The notes under the pieces are model-generated. The model saw only the letters and a list, made by a program, of their open reading frames with translations. It was not told the DNA's origin and searched no databases. This document shows, one piece after another, positions 16,137-24,110 of a stretch of DNA of 33,392 nt. Origin of the DNA: Anabaena sp. FACHB-1237 (GTDB taxonomy: Bacteria; Cyanobacteriota; Cyanobacteriia; Cyanobacteriales; Nostocaceae). How positions within the stretch are numbered: the stretch's first letter is position 1; each line of letters starts with the position of its first letter. The position numbers and the translations under genes were made by a program. The stretch is from positions 1-33,392 of the forward strand of contig NZ_JACJPV010000044.1 of NCBI RefSeq assembly GCF_014696225.1, given 5' to 3'.

Positions 16137-17885
16137 ATGAATATATTTGGTAATTTAGGCAATACCCTGAGAAAAAACTCCTGGCCATTATTTCTCTCTA
16201 TGTTGCTACCAACTTTTACTATTAGTAATTGTGTTATGGCCGCAGAACAAGTTAATACTTCCTATTTAGCACTAAAAATATCTATTCCTATTAGTGCTTT
16301 AGAAAGCTATGCAAAATCAGGAATCATTGATGATAAAATTGCTAAATATTATCAATATATCCCCCCTGATAAGTTACAAAAACTTAGACAGATTCTTTTA
16401 CAACGTATTTTAATTAGTCCCTCCGTTGCAGCTCAATTTCTGAACAGTCCCCAGGGAGAATTTTTTTTACAAAGACTGACAAGAGCTATTACTAATAAAT
16501 CTCATTCATCCCAGGCAGAAATTACTAATTTACGGCAGGCTTTAATTGCTGCTTGTGCTGAACCAGAAGGTTTAAATTTATTAAATTTATTACGCAAATA
16601 TCCTGATAGTAATATCAATATAGATTTAGCTGCTACTTGGCAAATATCTCAACAATTACAAACTATTATTGATGATACTAAAAAAGCGATCGCTCTTATC
16701 CAACAAGAAGCAAAAAAAGAAGCAATACAACAGTCTTCTGTTGCGAATATTCCTCATTTATCATCATTAGCAAATACCACTATTACTAAAGCTAAAAAAC
16801 AAACAATTACCTTTTTTGATCCTCAACGTCATCGTCAATTAGTTACAGATATTTATATCCCTGATCTTCCCCATCCTGCACCAGTAATTATTATCTCTCA
16901 TGGTTTAGGTTTAGATAGTAGTAATTTCCGTTATTTAGCTGATCATTTAGCCTCTCATGGTTTTGCCGTAATTATCCCAAATCATCCTCCACAAAATAGC
17001 TCTTTATCTCAATATAGTCAACAGCAGATTTTAGCAAGTAGTGAATTTAAAGATAGACCTTTAGATATTAAATATATTTTAGATCAATTAGAATTAAATC
17101 CACCTTTTCATCAGCATCTTAATTTACAACAAGTAGGAATTTTAGGCCAGTCTTTTGGAGGTTATACCGCTTTAGCTTTAGCAGGAGCAAAAATTAACTT
17201 TAAACAATTAAAACAGGACTGTCATCCTCAAAAATTAAAAAACTCTTGGAATATGTCTTTACTATTTCAATGTCGTGCTTTAGAATTATCTGATCACAGG
17301 AATAATAATTTACGTGATCCCAGAATTAAAGCAGCGATCGCCATTAACCCTATCAGCAGTTCTATCTTTGGAAAAGCAGGTTTAAATGAGATAAAAACCC
17401 CTATCATGATATTTAGTAGCAGTAAGGACACCGTTGCTCCCGCTTTATCAGAACAAATATTACCCTTTTCCTGGATTAATCACGCTCAAAAATATTTAGT
17501 AATTCTTGTTGGTGCTACTCATTTTTCTGCTATTGGTAATAGCAACCCCCAAAGTAAACAACTGCCATTACCCCCGGAAATGGTCGGTAATGCCTGGGAA
17601 ACACATCATTACATCAAAACACTATCCTTACCCTTTTTTCAAGGCTACGTTAGCGAAAAACCCCAGTATTTAGCCTATCTTAACTCTGCCTATGCCCAAA
17701 AAATTGCCCATAAATCACTGGAATTAAACCTAATTACATCCTTAAATGATATCAACATCAAATCATCCCATAACATAACTTATAAAAAACAAAATTCACC
17801 CATACCATATATAGTTAAATTTGGATTTTGGATGTTAGATATTGGCATTTCTATCATTCATGTTTTAACATTTTCTCATCGTTGA
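16137..17885 (+). CDS. Secreted DUF1400-type alpha/beta hydrolase
   Basis: 582 residues from the ATG at 16137. I prefer this start to the upstream TTG at 16098 because it begins a good signal peptide: a short basic region with LRK, then a hydrophobic stretch WPLFLSMLLPTF and a VMAA cleavage site. After the signal comes a DUF1400-like N-terminal region (about 20-190), then an alpha/beta-hydrolase domain with ISHGLGLDSSNF (oxyanion side) and the nucleophile elbow GQSFGG (Ser 339 from this start). An acidic residue lies in SSSKDTVAP and the probable catalytic His in GATHFS. DUF1400 proteins are cyanobacterial and of unknown substrate. This is probably a periplasmic esterase or lipase-like enzyme. 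Confidence 0.85.
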   Translation: MNIFGNLGNTLRKNSWPLFLSMLLPTFTISNCVMAAEQVNTSYLALKISIPISALESYAKSGIIDDKIAKYYQYIPPDKLQKLRQILLQRILISPSVAAQFLNSPQGEFFLQRLTRAITNKSHSSQAEITNLRQALIAACAEPEGLNLLNLLRKYPDSNINIDLAATWQISQQLQTIIDDTKKAIALIQQEAKKEAIQQSSVANIPHLSSLANTTITKAKKQTITFFDPQRHRQLVTDIYIPDLPHPAPVIIISHGLGLDSSNFRYLADHLASHGFAVIIPNHPPQNSSLSQYSQQQILASSEFKDRPLDIKYILDQLELNPPFHQHLNLQQVGILGQSFGGYTALALAGAKINFKQLKQDCHPQKLKNSWNMSLLFQCRALELSDHRNNNLRDPRIKAAIAINPISSSIFGKAGLNEIKTPIMIFSSSKDTVAPALSEQILPFSWINHAQKYLVILVGATHFSAIGNSNPQSKQLPLPPEMVGNAWETHHYIKTLSLPFFQGYVSEKPQYLAYLNSAYAQKIAHKSLELNLITSLNDINIKSSHNITYKKQNSPIPYIVKFGFWMLDIGISIIHVLTFSHR

Positions 17886-18016
17886 GGAGATCAAGGAGTC
17901 AGAAGATCAATAAATTCAGAATAGAGAATTTGCCATATTTTCTGCGAAAATACTTTTGATTTTTACCCAATTCTTCTGTTCTGAACCTTTAGTTTTAGCC
18001 TGATGTTTGCGATACC

Positions 18017-18063
<47 letters not shown>

Positions 18064-18072
18064 TTAATAAAA

Positions 18073-18861
18073 ATGTGTCAATTACTAGGAATGAATTGTA
18101 ACGTACCCACAGATATTTGTTTTTCCTTTGAAGGTTTTTCCGCAAGAGGAGGGAAAACAGATGATCATTGTGATGGTTGGGGAATAGCCTTTTTTGAAGA
18201 TAAAGGATGCCGTATATTTTTAGATTCTCAACCTTCAATTAAATCACCAATTGCCGAATTTGTTAAACAATATCCCATCCATTCTACCCATGTTATTGCC
18301 CATATTCGTAAAGCCACTCAGGGCAAAGTTGCTTTAGAAAATTGCCATCCTTTTATCCGCGAACTTTGGGGAAGATATTGGGTATTTGCCCATAATGGTA
18401 ATTTACCATATTTTCAGGAAAAAAATATTAATTGGGAAAATAGAGGTATTTTTCAACCTGTAGGTAATACGGACAGTGAAAAAGCATTTTGTTTAATATT
18501 GAATACATTTAGAAATCATTTTCCTGATCAGCAACCACCTTTAAAAGAACTCTATTTAGTTTTGGATCAAATTACTCAAGAAATTGCTAAATTTGGGGTT
18601 TTTAATTATTTATTATCCAATGGAGAGCATTTTTTTAGTCATTGTTCCACCAAACTTTGTTATATCATTCGTCAAGCTCCTTTTGCGGCTGCACATTTAA
18701 TAGATGAAGAAATAACGGTAGACTTTAATGAGGTTACAACTGCCAGCGATCGCGTCGCAATCATTGCTACAGCACCACTAACTGATAACGAACATTGGAC
18801 AGTTATCCAACCTGGAGAATTACTAGTATTTGCTCAAGGGGAACCGTTAAAAATATCATGA
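18073..18861 (+). CDS. Class II glutamine amidotransferase (YafJ/EgtC-like)
   Basis: 262 residues. The start MCQLLGMN exposes Cys2, the N-terminal nucleophile of Ntn-type glutamine amidotransferases, after Met removal. Further signature pieces are DGWGIAFF (54-61), HIRKATQGKV (76-85), HPFIRELWG, AHNGNL with the Asn/Gly oxyanion pair, and NTDSEKAF. No synthetase domain is attached, as in YafJ and EgtC proteins, so it may act as a stand-alone glutaminase/amidase or gamma-glutamyl hydrolase. The substrate is unknown. The ATG lies about 10 bp after a heptamer repeat, with no visible Shine-Dalgarno. The final A of its TGA stop is also the first base of a MITE-like element. Confidence 0.9.
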   Translation: MCQLLGMNCNVPTDICFSFEGFSARGGKTDDHCDGWGIAFFEDKGCRIFLDSQPSIKSPIAEFVKQYPIHSTHVIAHIRKATQGKVALENCHPFIRELWGRYWVFAHNGNLPYFQEKNINWENRGIFQPVGNTDSEKAFCLILNTFRNHFPDQQPPLKELYLVLDQITQEIAKFGVFNYLLSNGEHFFSHCSTKLCYIIRQAPFAAAHLIDEEITVDFNEVTTASDRVAIIATAPLTDNEHWTVIQPGELLVFAQGEPLKIS

Positions 18862-19007
18862 CAGCAGTTTTCATGTATTTAGACCACACCCATTTTAGTC
18901 TTCCTTTGCGCCTAATGTACTGAAAGTGCTTTGCTTCGCTAATTGTCCTTTGCATCTTTGCGCGAAACCAGAATCAAAACGTGGTTCATTTACCTGAAAA
19001 TTGCTGT
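18861..19007 (+). mobile_element. MITE-like element with 27-bp terminal inverted repeats
   Basis: The left end ACAGCAGTTTTCATG...GACCAC (18861-18887) and right end GTGGTTCATTTAC...TTGCTGT (18981-19007) are imperfect inverted repeats over 27 bp, with 5 mismatches. The interior includes CTTTGCGCC- and CTTTGCGCG-like runs. It contains no coding frame. It abuts the stop codon of the preceding gene. Confidence 0.75.
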
Positions 19008-19073
19008 AAGTAGTTTAGCTACACATCAGCTTGTCAGCATCTTGCTTGCATTGTTCAAAAATAATTACGTTTA

Positions 19074-19223
19074 TAGGACTTACGCACTGTACAAATTCAC
19101 CATGATGTAAATGAACGAAAAGCCATCATTTCAGGCTCTTAGGGATGCCTTAGGCAAGCGAAGTGATCGCTCAAAAATCATCAAAAAATCACGTGAAAAT
19201 GCCTGAAAAATGCCTAAGTCCTA
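19074..19223 (+). mobile_element. MITE-like element with TAGGACTTACGCA ends, 150 bp
   Basis: TAGGACTTACGCA (19074-19086) faces TGCCTAAGTCCTA (19211-19223); 12 of 13 positions pair. The interior contains a TGAAATGATGG/CCATCATTTCA-like segment and a near-HIP1 site. Its ends match the solo terminus at 115-128. It sits in the 587-bp spacer upstream of the sulfate operon. Confidence 0.75.
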
Positions 19224-19448
19224 GTTTATTCCTTGATAAAATTTGTGATTTTTATAAGTATTCAAAATGGAAGTGAAATGATCATTTTCACAGTATATAG
19301 GTATATAACTATAAAATATTTTTATCTTGATAAAAATTTCCTGATAGCCTATTGCATTTGTGATCTATATCTGCAATTATAATATTTACCACAGTTATCC
19401 GATAGGAATACTGTTGAATAAAAGTGATATAAGACATCAGGGGAGAAA

Positions 19449-20567
19449 ATGAATTTCTGGCAATCTCAAAGCAAAAAAACACTGGTAAAAGTAAATTTTA
19501 CTTCATCTAAAAGGTTTTTATCCTTATTTTTTCTGGGTATATTTTTAAGTACAGCGATCGCTGCTTGTTCAGGTCAAAATACAAACAACTCAGATACAAA
19601 TAACACAACCGCCAATAACCCCAACAAATCTAAAGATGTAGAAATAACTCTAGTATCTTTTGCTGTTACTAAAGAAGCATATAAACATATAATTCCTAAA
19701 TTTGTCAAAAAATGGGAAACAGAACATCAGCAACAAGTCAAAATTAAAGAGAGCTATGGCGGTTCCGGTTCACAAACTCGGGCTGTTATTGACGGTTTAC
19801 CAGCAGATATAGTACATTTGGCATTAGCACTGGACACGCAAAAAATAGAGAAAGCGGGATTAATTGAACCAGGATGGGAGAAAGAAGTTCCCAACAATGC
19901 TATTGTATCCAAATCTGTAGCAGCCTTAGTTACCCGTGAAGGGAACCCTAAAAATATCAAAACTTGGTCAGACTTAGCTAAAGGAGATGTTAAACTGATT
20001 ACTGCGGATCCAAAAACATCCGGTGTAGCGCGTTGGAACTTTTTAGCATTATGGAACGCAGCCATTAAAGCAGGTGCAGATACAAATAAAGCCACCGAAT
20101 TTGTCACCCAGGTGTACAAAAACGTACCCATATTAACAAAAGATGCCCGTGAAGCCACAGACGCATTTTTTAAACAAGGACAAGGAGATGCTTTAATTAA
20201 TTATGAAAACGAAATAGTTTTAGCACAAGATAAAGGAGTAAAAGTTAATTATATCATTCCTCAAGTCAACATTTCCATTGATAATCCTATTGCAGTGGTA
20301 GATAAAAATGTTGATAAAAATGGTAATCGTGAAGTAGTAGAAAGTTTCGTAAAATATTTATTTACACCAGAAGCACAAACAGAATTTGCCAAAGTCGGAT
20401 TTAGACCTGTAGATGAGACTATAGCAAAAACTCCAGAATTTGCCAATAAATATCCAGTAGTTAAACAATTAGCCACAGTGGAAGAATTAGGAGGTTGGCA
20501 AAAAGTTCAACAACAATTCTTTGAAAATGGCGGTGTTTTTGATAAAATACAAGCTCAAAGAAAGTAG
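19449..20567 (+). CDS. sbpA: Sulfate ABC transporter substrate-binding lipoprotein
   Basis: 372 residues. Binds periplasmic sulfate (and thiosulfate) and hands it to CysT/CysW. The N-terminus has a basic region (SSKRF), a hydrophobic stretch and lipobox IAAC with Cys40, so it should be a membrane-attached lipoprotein. A Thr/Asn-rich linker follows. The Sbp/CysP family signature is clear: ITLVSFAVTKEAY, ESYGGSGSQTRAV, and GLPADIVHLALA. The start is set by a strong AGGGGAG site a few bases upstream. It is the first gene of a sulfate uptake operon. Confidence 0.95.
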   Translation: MNFWQSQSKKTLVKVNFTSSKRFLSLFFLGIFLSTAIAACSGQNTNNSDTNNTTANNPNKSKDVEITLVSFAVTKEAYKHIIPKFVKKWETEHQQQVKIKESYGGSGSQTRAVIDGLPADIVHLALALDTQKIEKAGLIEPGWEKEVPNNAIVSKSVAALVTREGNPKNIKTWSDLAKGDVKLITADPKTSGVARWNFLALWNAAIKAGADTNKATEFVTQVYKNVPILTKDAREATDAFFKQGQGDALINYENEIVLAQDKGVKVNYIIPQVNISIDNPIAVVDKNVDKNGNREVVESFVKYLFTPEAQTEFAKVGFRPVDETIAKTPEFANKYPVVKQLATVEELGGWQKVQQQFFENGGVFDKIQAQRK

Positions 20568-20639
20568 TCAGTAGTCATCTATTAGTAGTAAGCAAAAGAA
20601 TTAATTTTAAGGTTTTAATTGTTAATTCTTCTGCCAACT

Positions 20640-20660
20640 ACCAATTACCAATTACCAATT
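20640..20660 (+). repeat. Heptanucleotide tandem repeat just before cysT
   Basis: Three exact ACCAATT units end 5 bp before the cysT start codon, where a ribosome binding site would be expected. Confidence 0.85.
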
Positions 20661-20665
20661 AAATT

Positions 20666-21538
20666 ATGACCATATCACCGAACATTAAAACCAATAATAA
20701 ACCAGTGCCTAAATGGCAAGAAATTGTCAAAAATATCATCAATTTACCTTGGACATGGCGCATTACCATAGCATATTTAATAATTATGTTATTTTTGCCC
20801 ATAGCTGCTATGTCCTTAAAAGCTAGTACAGTAGAAACCTCAAAATTTTGGGAAATTGCCACCAATGAATTAGCATTAGCTACTTATAACGTTACCTTTA
20901 TTACCTCATTATTAGCAGCATTAATAAATGGGGTTTTTGGTACATTAATAGCGTGGGTATTAGTAAGATATGATTTCCCTTTAAAACGCATAATTGACGC
21001 TACTATAGACCTACCTTTTGCTCTACCAACATCCGTAGCAGGATTAACATTAGCCACAGTTTATAGTGATAATGGTTGGATAGGTTCACTACTTGCACCA
21101 TTAGGAATTAAAGTATCTTTTACTCGGTTAGGAGTAGCAGTAGCAATGATATTTATTTCCTTACCTTTTGTTGTGAGAACAGTACAACCAGTTTTACAAG
21201 AAATGGAAAAAGAAATAGAAGAAGCATCTTGGAGTTTAGGTGCTTCCCAATGGCAAACATTTTGGAAAGTGATATTACCTCCATTATTTCCTACTATTTT
21301 AACAGGGATAGCATTAGGATTCTCCCGTGCAGTAGGTGAATATGGTTCAACAGTAATTATTGCCTCTAATACACCATTTCAAGACTTAATTGCCCCCGTA
21401 TTAATTTTCCAATATCTCGAACAATATGACTATGCCGCAGCCACCGTTATTGGCATGGTTTTATTGATGATTTCTTTAGTTTTACTCATAGCAATTAATT
21501 TCTTACAGGCTTGGTCCAGAAGATATGACAATAGATAA
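20666..21538 (+). CDS. cysT: Sulfate ABC transporter permease CysT
   Basis: 290 residues, inner-membrane permease of the binding-protein-dependent family, forming a heterodimer with CysW. About six membrane helices are visible, the first near 33-50. The cytoplasmic EAA loop, which contacts the ATPase, reads EEASWSLGASQWQTFWKV (185-202), followed by a conserved LPP. The gene starts 98 bp after the binding-protein gene and overlaps cysW by 14 bp, so the two permeases are translationally coupled. A tandem heptamer occupies the position of its ribosome binding site. Confidence 0.95.
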   Translation: MTISPNIKTNNKPVPKWQEIVKNIINLPWTWRITIAYLIIMLFLPIAAMSLKASTVETSKFWEIATNELALATYNVTFITSLLAALINGVFGTLIAWVLVRYDFPLKRIIDATIDLPFALPTSVAGLTLATVYSDNGWIGSLLAPLGIKVSFTRLGVAVAMIFISLPFVVRTVQPVLQEMEKEIEEASWSLGASQWQTFWKVILPPLFPTILTGIALGFSRAVGEYGSTVIIASNTPFQDLIAPVLIFQYLEQYDYAAATVIGMVLLMISLVLLIAINFLQAWSRRYDNR

Positions 21539-22364
21539 ACCTAGAAATAGCAAAGAAAAGAGTTTTGTACCAGGAATATTAATTTCCATAGCCATTGGTT
21601 ATTTATTTCTAGTACAATATATACCTGCTATTAATGTTTTTGCTCAAGCATTTAAAAAAGGTGTAACGCCCTTTTTATCTAACCTAACTAGTCCGCAATT
21701 TCTCCATGCAGCTTGGCTAACATTATTATTAGCTGTAATTGCATTACCGATTAATACTATCTTTGGTTTATGTGCAGCTTGGGCAATTTCTCGACATAAA
21801 TTTCCTGGTCGGGCTATAGTTTTGAGTATTATTGATTTACCCTTTTCTATTTCTCCAGTAGTTGCTGGTTTAATGATAGTATTACTGTATGGTAGACAAG
21901 GGTGGTTTGGTCATTTTTTGAATGATAGAAACATTGAAATTATTTTCAATTTTCCAGGAATGTTATTAGCAACTGCCTTTGTGAGTATGCCATTTGTAGC
22001 AAGGGAAGTAATTCCCGTTTTAGAAGAATTTGGCAAAGATCAAGAAGAAGCAGCTAAAACATTAGGTGCAAATGACTGGCAAACTTTTTGGCGTGTCACT
22101 TTACCTAGTATTAGATGGGGTTTATTGTATGGTTTAATATTAACAAATGCTCGCGCTATGGGTGAATTTGGGGCAGTTTCTGTAGTGTCTGGAAATATTG
22201 CTAATAAAACCCAGAGTTTACCATTATTTGTGGAAGATGCCTATAAACAATATGAAACAGAAGCTGCTTTTTCTGCGGCAGTAATTTTAGCATTTTTGGC
22301 AGTTATTACTTTAGTATTAAAGGAAATATTGGAGAGGAAAACTAAAATTAAAGATGTGGAATAG
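21525..22364 (+). CDS. cysW: Sulfate ABC transporter permease CysW
   Basis: 279 residues, partner permease of CysT in the sulfate uptake complex. Membrane helices are visible at about 17-36, 62-88 and onward. IIDLPFSISPVVAGL (102-116) is the CysW-like conserved stretch, and the EAA loop is EEAAKTLGANDWQTFWRV (174-191). The start ATG lies inside the end of cysT (14-bp overlap). No cysA ATP-binding gene follows; the next gene is a small NIL-domain protein about 200 bp on. The CysA ATPase must come from elsewhere in the genome. Confidence 0.95.
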   Translation: MTIDKPRNSKEKSFVPGILISIAIGYLFLVQYIPAINVFAQAFKKGVTPFLSNLTSPQFLHAAWLTLLLAVIALPINTIFGLCAAWAISRHKFPGRAIVLSIIDLPFSISPVVAGLMIVLLYGRQGWFGHFLNDRNIEIIFNFPGMLLATAFVSMPFVAREVIPVLEEFGKDQEEAAKTLGANDWQTFWRVTLPSIRWGLLYGLILTNARAMGEFGAVSVVSGNIANKTQSLPLFVEDAYKQYETEAAFSAAVILAFLAVITLVLKEILERKTKIKDVE

Positions 22365-22370
22365 TTAGCC

Positions 22371-22446
22371 CTCGGCCGTCAGCGAATATAATTCGCAGCT
22401 ACACAAGCAAAGTCCACCTGGGTAGACTAATCAAAAACCCAGGTTT
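22371..22446. repeat. Degenerate dispersed repeat with a short dyad
   Basis: The stretch GCGAATATAATTCGC is palindromic and is followed by AGTCCACCTGGGTAGACT, another dyad. The sequence resembles remnants of dispersed non-coding repeats of Nostocales. It lies between cysW and the NIL-domain gene. Confidence 0.4.
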
Positions 22447-22565
22447 TCCCTGTATAGATGCGATTTCTAATCACCCTTTACTAAATAAACGTTAGTTATA
22501 AATGTGGTCAATTTGTAAATTGATGTTTGTTAATGTTTGGAAATTTGGAAAATTAGCAGGTTTTT

Positions 22566-22832
22566 ATGAGTAACGAAAATACCCTAAAAAAGAAACAAGT
22601 TCGTGTGAGAATTTCTCAAAATTATCATGAAGAACCCATTATTTCCCGTTTAGTTTCCGTTTATGGTTTAACTATTAATATTAAAGCTGCAATGCTAGGA
22701 CATAATGCCGTTGGAGATGGTTGGTTTGATTTAGAATTACAAGGTACTCAAGCAGAAATTCAAAATGGTATTCGCTATTTACAGGAATTAAAATTACAAA
22801 TTTGGGATGAGAATACTATTAGTAATTGGTAA
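22566..22832 (+). CDS. NIL-domain protein (small ligand-binding type)
   Basis: 88 residues covering a single NIL domain (VRVRISQNYHEEPIISRL at 12-29, then a GDGWFDLELQG strand near 51-61). NIL domains are ferredoxin-like folds found at the C-terminus of methionine ABC ATPases (MetN), where they sense ligand, and as free-standing small proteins. Its position behind the sulfate permeases suggests a link to sulfur metabolism or transporter regulation, which is inference. The spacing from cysW is about 200 bp, so it may have its own promoter. Confidence 0.85.
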   Translation: MSNENTLKKKQVRVRISQNYHEEPIISRLVSVYGLTINIKAAMLGHNAVGDGWFDLELQGTQAEIQNGIRYLQELKLQIWDENTISNW

Positions 22833-22845
22833 TTGGTGATTTTTT

Positions 22846-22877
22846 AGTCCCCAATTGATTATATTAATTGGGGATCT
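22846..22877. terminator. Bidirectional terminator-like hairpin
   Basis: AGTCCCCAATT pairs with AATTGGGGATCT around an AT-rich loop. It lies between two convergent genes (NIL-domain and petJ), as expected of a shared terminator. The right arm resembles the dispersed palindrome family, but the centre is different. There is no strong T-run. Confidence 0.5.
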
Positions 22878-22900
22878 ATACATCAGGCTAAGATATTAAT

Positions 22901-23230
22901 TTACTTTTTCCAGCCTGCATCAGCTTGTTCTAATACATAAGCCGCTAGAGTTTGTATTTCTTCTGGTTTTAACTTCTTACCAAAAGCTGGCATAGCACCT
23001 TTACCATTAGTAATTTGAGTTACAATTGCTTCAGCAGAATACATATTATACTTCTCTAAAGCTTCTTTCTTCAGGTTTTTCTCTGCTTTAACTAAATTTT
23101 TACCGCCAGCATGACACTGAGCGCAGTTAGCTTTGAATAATGCTGCTCCATCAGCAGCTAAAGCGGGGCTGCTGAACGCAAAAGTGAAGAGTGCTACACT
23201 TAACAGTAATACGGAGATAATCTTTTTCAT
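22901..23230 (-). CDS. petJ: Cytochrome c6 (soluble photosynthetic electron carrier)
   Basis: 109 residues. Carries electrons from cytochrome b6f to photosystem I in the thylakoid lumen, alternative to plastocyanin. Residues 1-25 are a Sec signal peptide ending SSPALA, giving a mature chain of about 84 residues, the usual size. The haem c motif is CAQCH (C36, C39, H40), and the axial Met ligand is M80 in KGAMPAF. In many cyanobacteria petJ is repressed by copper; nothing in the spacer shows this directly. The gene is convergent with the sulfate-operon end. Confidence 0.96.
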   Translation of the reverse strand: MKKIISVLLLSVALFTFAFSSPALAADGAALFKANCAQCHAGGKNLVKAEKNLKKEALEKYNMYSAEAIVTQITNGKGAMPAFGKKLKPEEIQTLAAYVLEQADAGWKK

Positions 23231-23427
23231 TTTGGTGTTCTCTCTGCAACAATATCTGAGTCGGTGGAATATCCTTCATAATTCTCATTTGATCTGGTTG
23301 CATTAGTCAAATGACAGGCTGTCAAACTTGGTTGTAATCATTGATAATACTCGATTACTTGATTGATAAATTAAGGGTTTAAGCAAAATGTTAATTTATA
23401 TTAAATATTAATTTACTTTAATTTACT

Positions 23428-23460
23428 AGATCCCCGAATTCTTTAAGAAGTCGGGGATCT
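23428..23460. repeat. Palindromic hairpin repeat (copy 6)
   Basis: AGATCCCCGAATTCTT faces AAGAAGTCGGGGATCT, four bases beyond the stop of the acetyltransferase gene, whose 3' end points toward it. Confidence 0.8.
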
Positions 23461-23464
23461 TATT

Positions 23465-23953
23465 TCATTTCTGATTTGCTAATTGGCTAAGATCCTTTTC
23501 CGATACCCGACAAATTCGCCAATCTTCTAAAATACTTGCTCCCATACTCACATAAAATTTTTGTGCCGGTAAATTCCAATCTAAAACACTCCATTCTAAG
23601 CGTCCACAATCACGTTCTATGGCAATTTGGGCTACTTTACTCAAAAGTGCTTTTCCAATGCCTTGACGGCGATATTCTGGCAAAACAAAGATATCTTCTA
23701 TATAAATTCCTGGTTTAGTTAAAAAGGTGGAATAATTAGGAAAAAATAGCGCAAATCCTACAATTTTATTTTGTAATTGTGCTAAAATTGCTTCTATATA
23801 TTGACGCTCTCCAAATAAATGTTGATGGAGTAATTGGGAATTACCAGTAACAGCATGAGAGAGTTTTTCGTATTCTGCTAATCCTTGAATTAAGCTGAAT
23901 ATTGTTTCAGTATCATCGGGTTGTGCGGAACGAATAATAAAATTATCAGACAT
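23465..23953 (-). CDS. GNAT-family N-acetyltransferase (diamine/thialysine type)
   Basis: 162 residues from the ATG at 23953; a TTG two codons upstream is a less likely start. It transfers acetyl from acetyl-CoA to an amine. The acetyl-CoA loop reads RRQGIGKALL (motif A), preceded by IYIEDIFVLPEY and followed by GRLEWSVLDWN and AQKFYVSMGA. The order and wording resemble spermidine/thialysine acetyltransferases (SSAT-like), but the amine substrate cannot be settled. It is a single gene between petJ and the sigma-factor gene, flanked on both sides by copies of the palindromic repeat. Confidence 0.88.
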   Translation of the reverse strand: MSDNFIIRSAQPDDTETIFSLIQGLAEYEKLSHAVTGNSQLLHQHLFGERQYIEAILAQLQNKIVGFALFFPNYSTFLTKPGIYIEDIFVLPEYRRQGIGKALLSKVAQIAIERDCGRLEWSVLDWNLPAQKFYVSMGASILEDWRICRVSEKDLSQLANQK

Positions 23954-24007
23954 GATCAATTACTTAACAATTAGGGTAGATGAACATTGTTAACTATATA
24001 TTATATC

Positions 24008-24046
24008 AGGACTTAGACAACTGGGAAATTGCTAGGGTGCGTTAGA
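24008..24046. mobile_element. Left-end remnant of the 146-bp MITE-like element
   Basis: AGGACTTAGACAACTGGGAA then GCTAGGGTGCGTTAGA resembles one end of the elements at 14755-14903 and 29123-29269. The other end is missing. Confidence 0.5.
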
Positions 24047-24065
24047 GATCAATAATCTGTTTAAC

Positions 24066-24098
24066 AGACCCCTGACTTCTTAAAAAAGTCGGGGATCT
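24066..24098. repeat. Palindromic hairpin repeat (copy 7)
   Basis: AGACCCCTGACTTCTT pairs with AAAAAAGTCGGGGATCT with a few mismatches, 13 bp beyond the 3' end of the sigma-factor gene. Confidence 0.75.
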
Positions 24099-24110
24099 GG
24101 TTTTAGAAAA

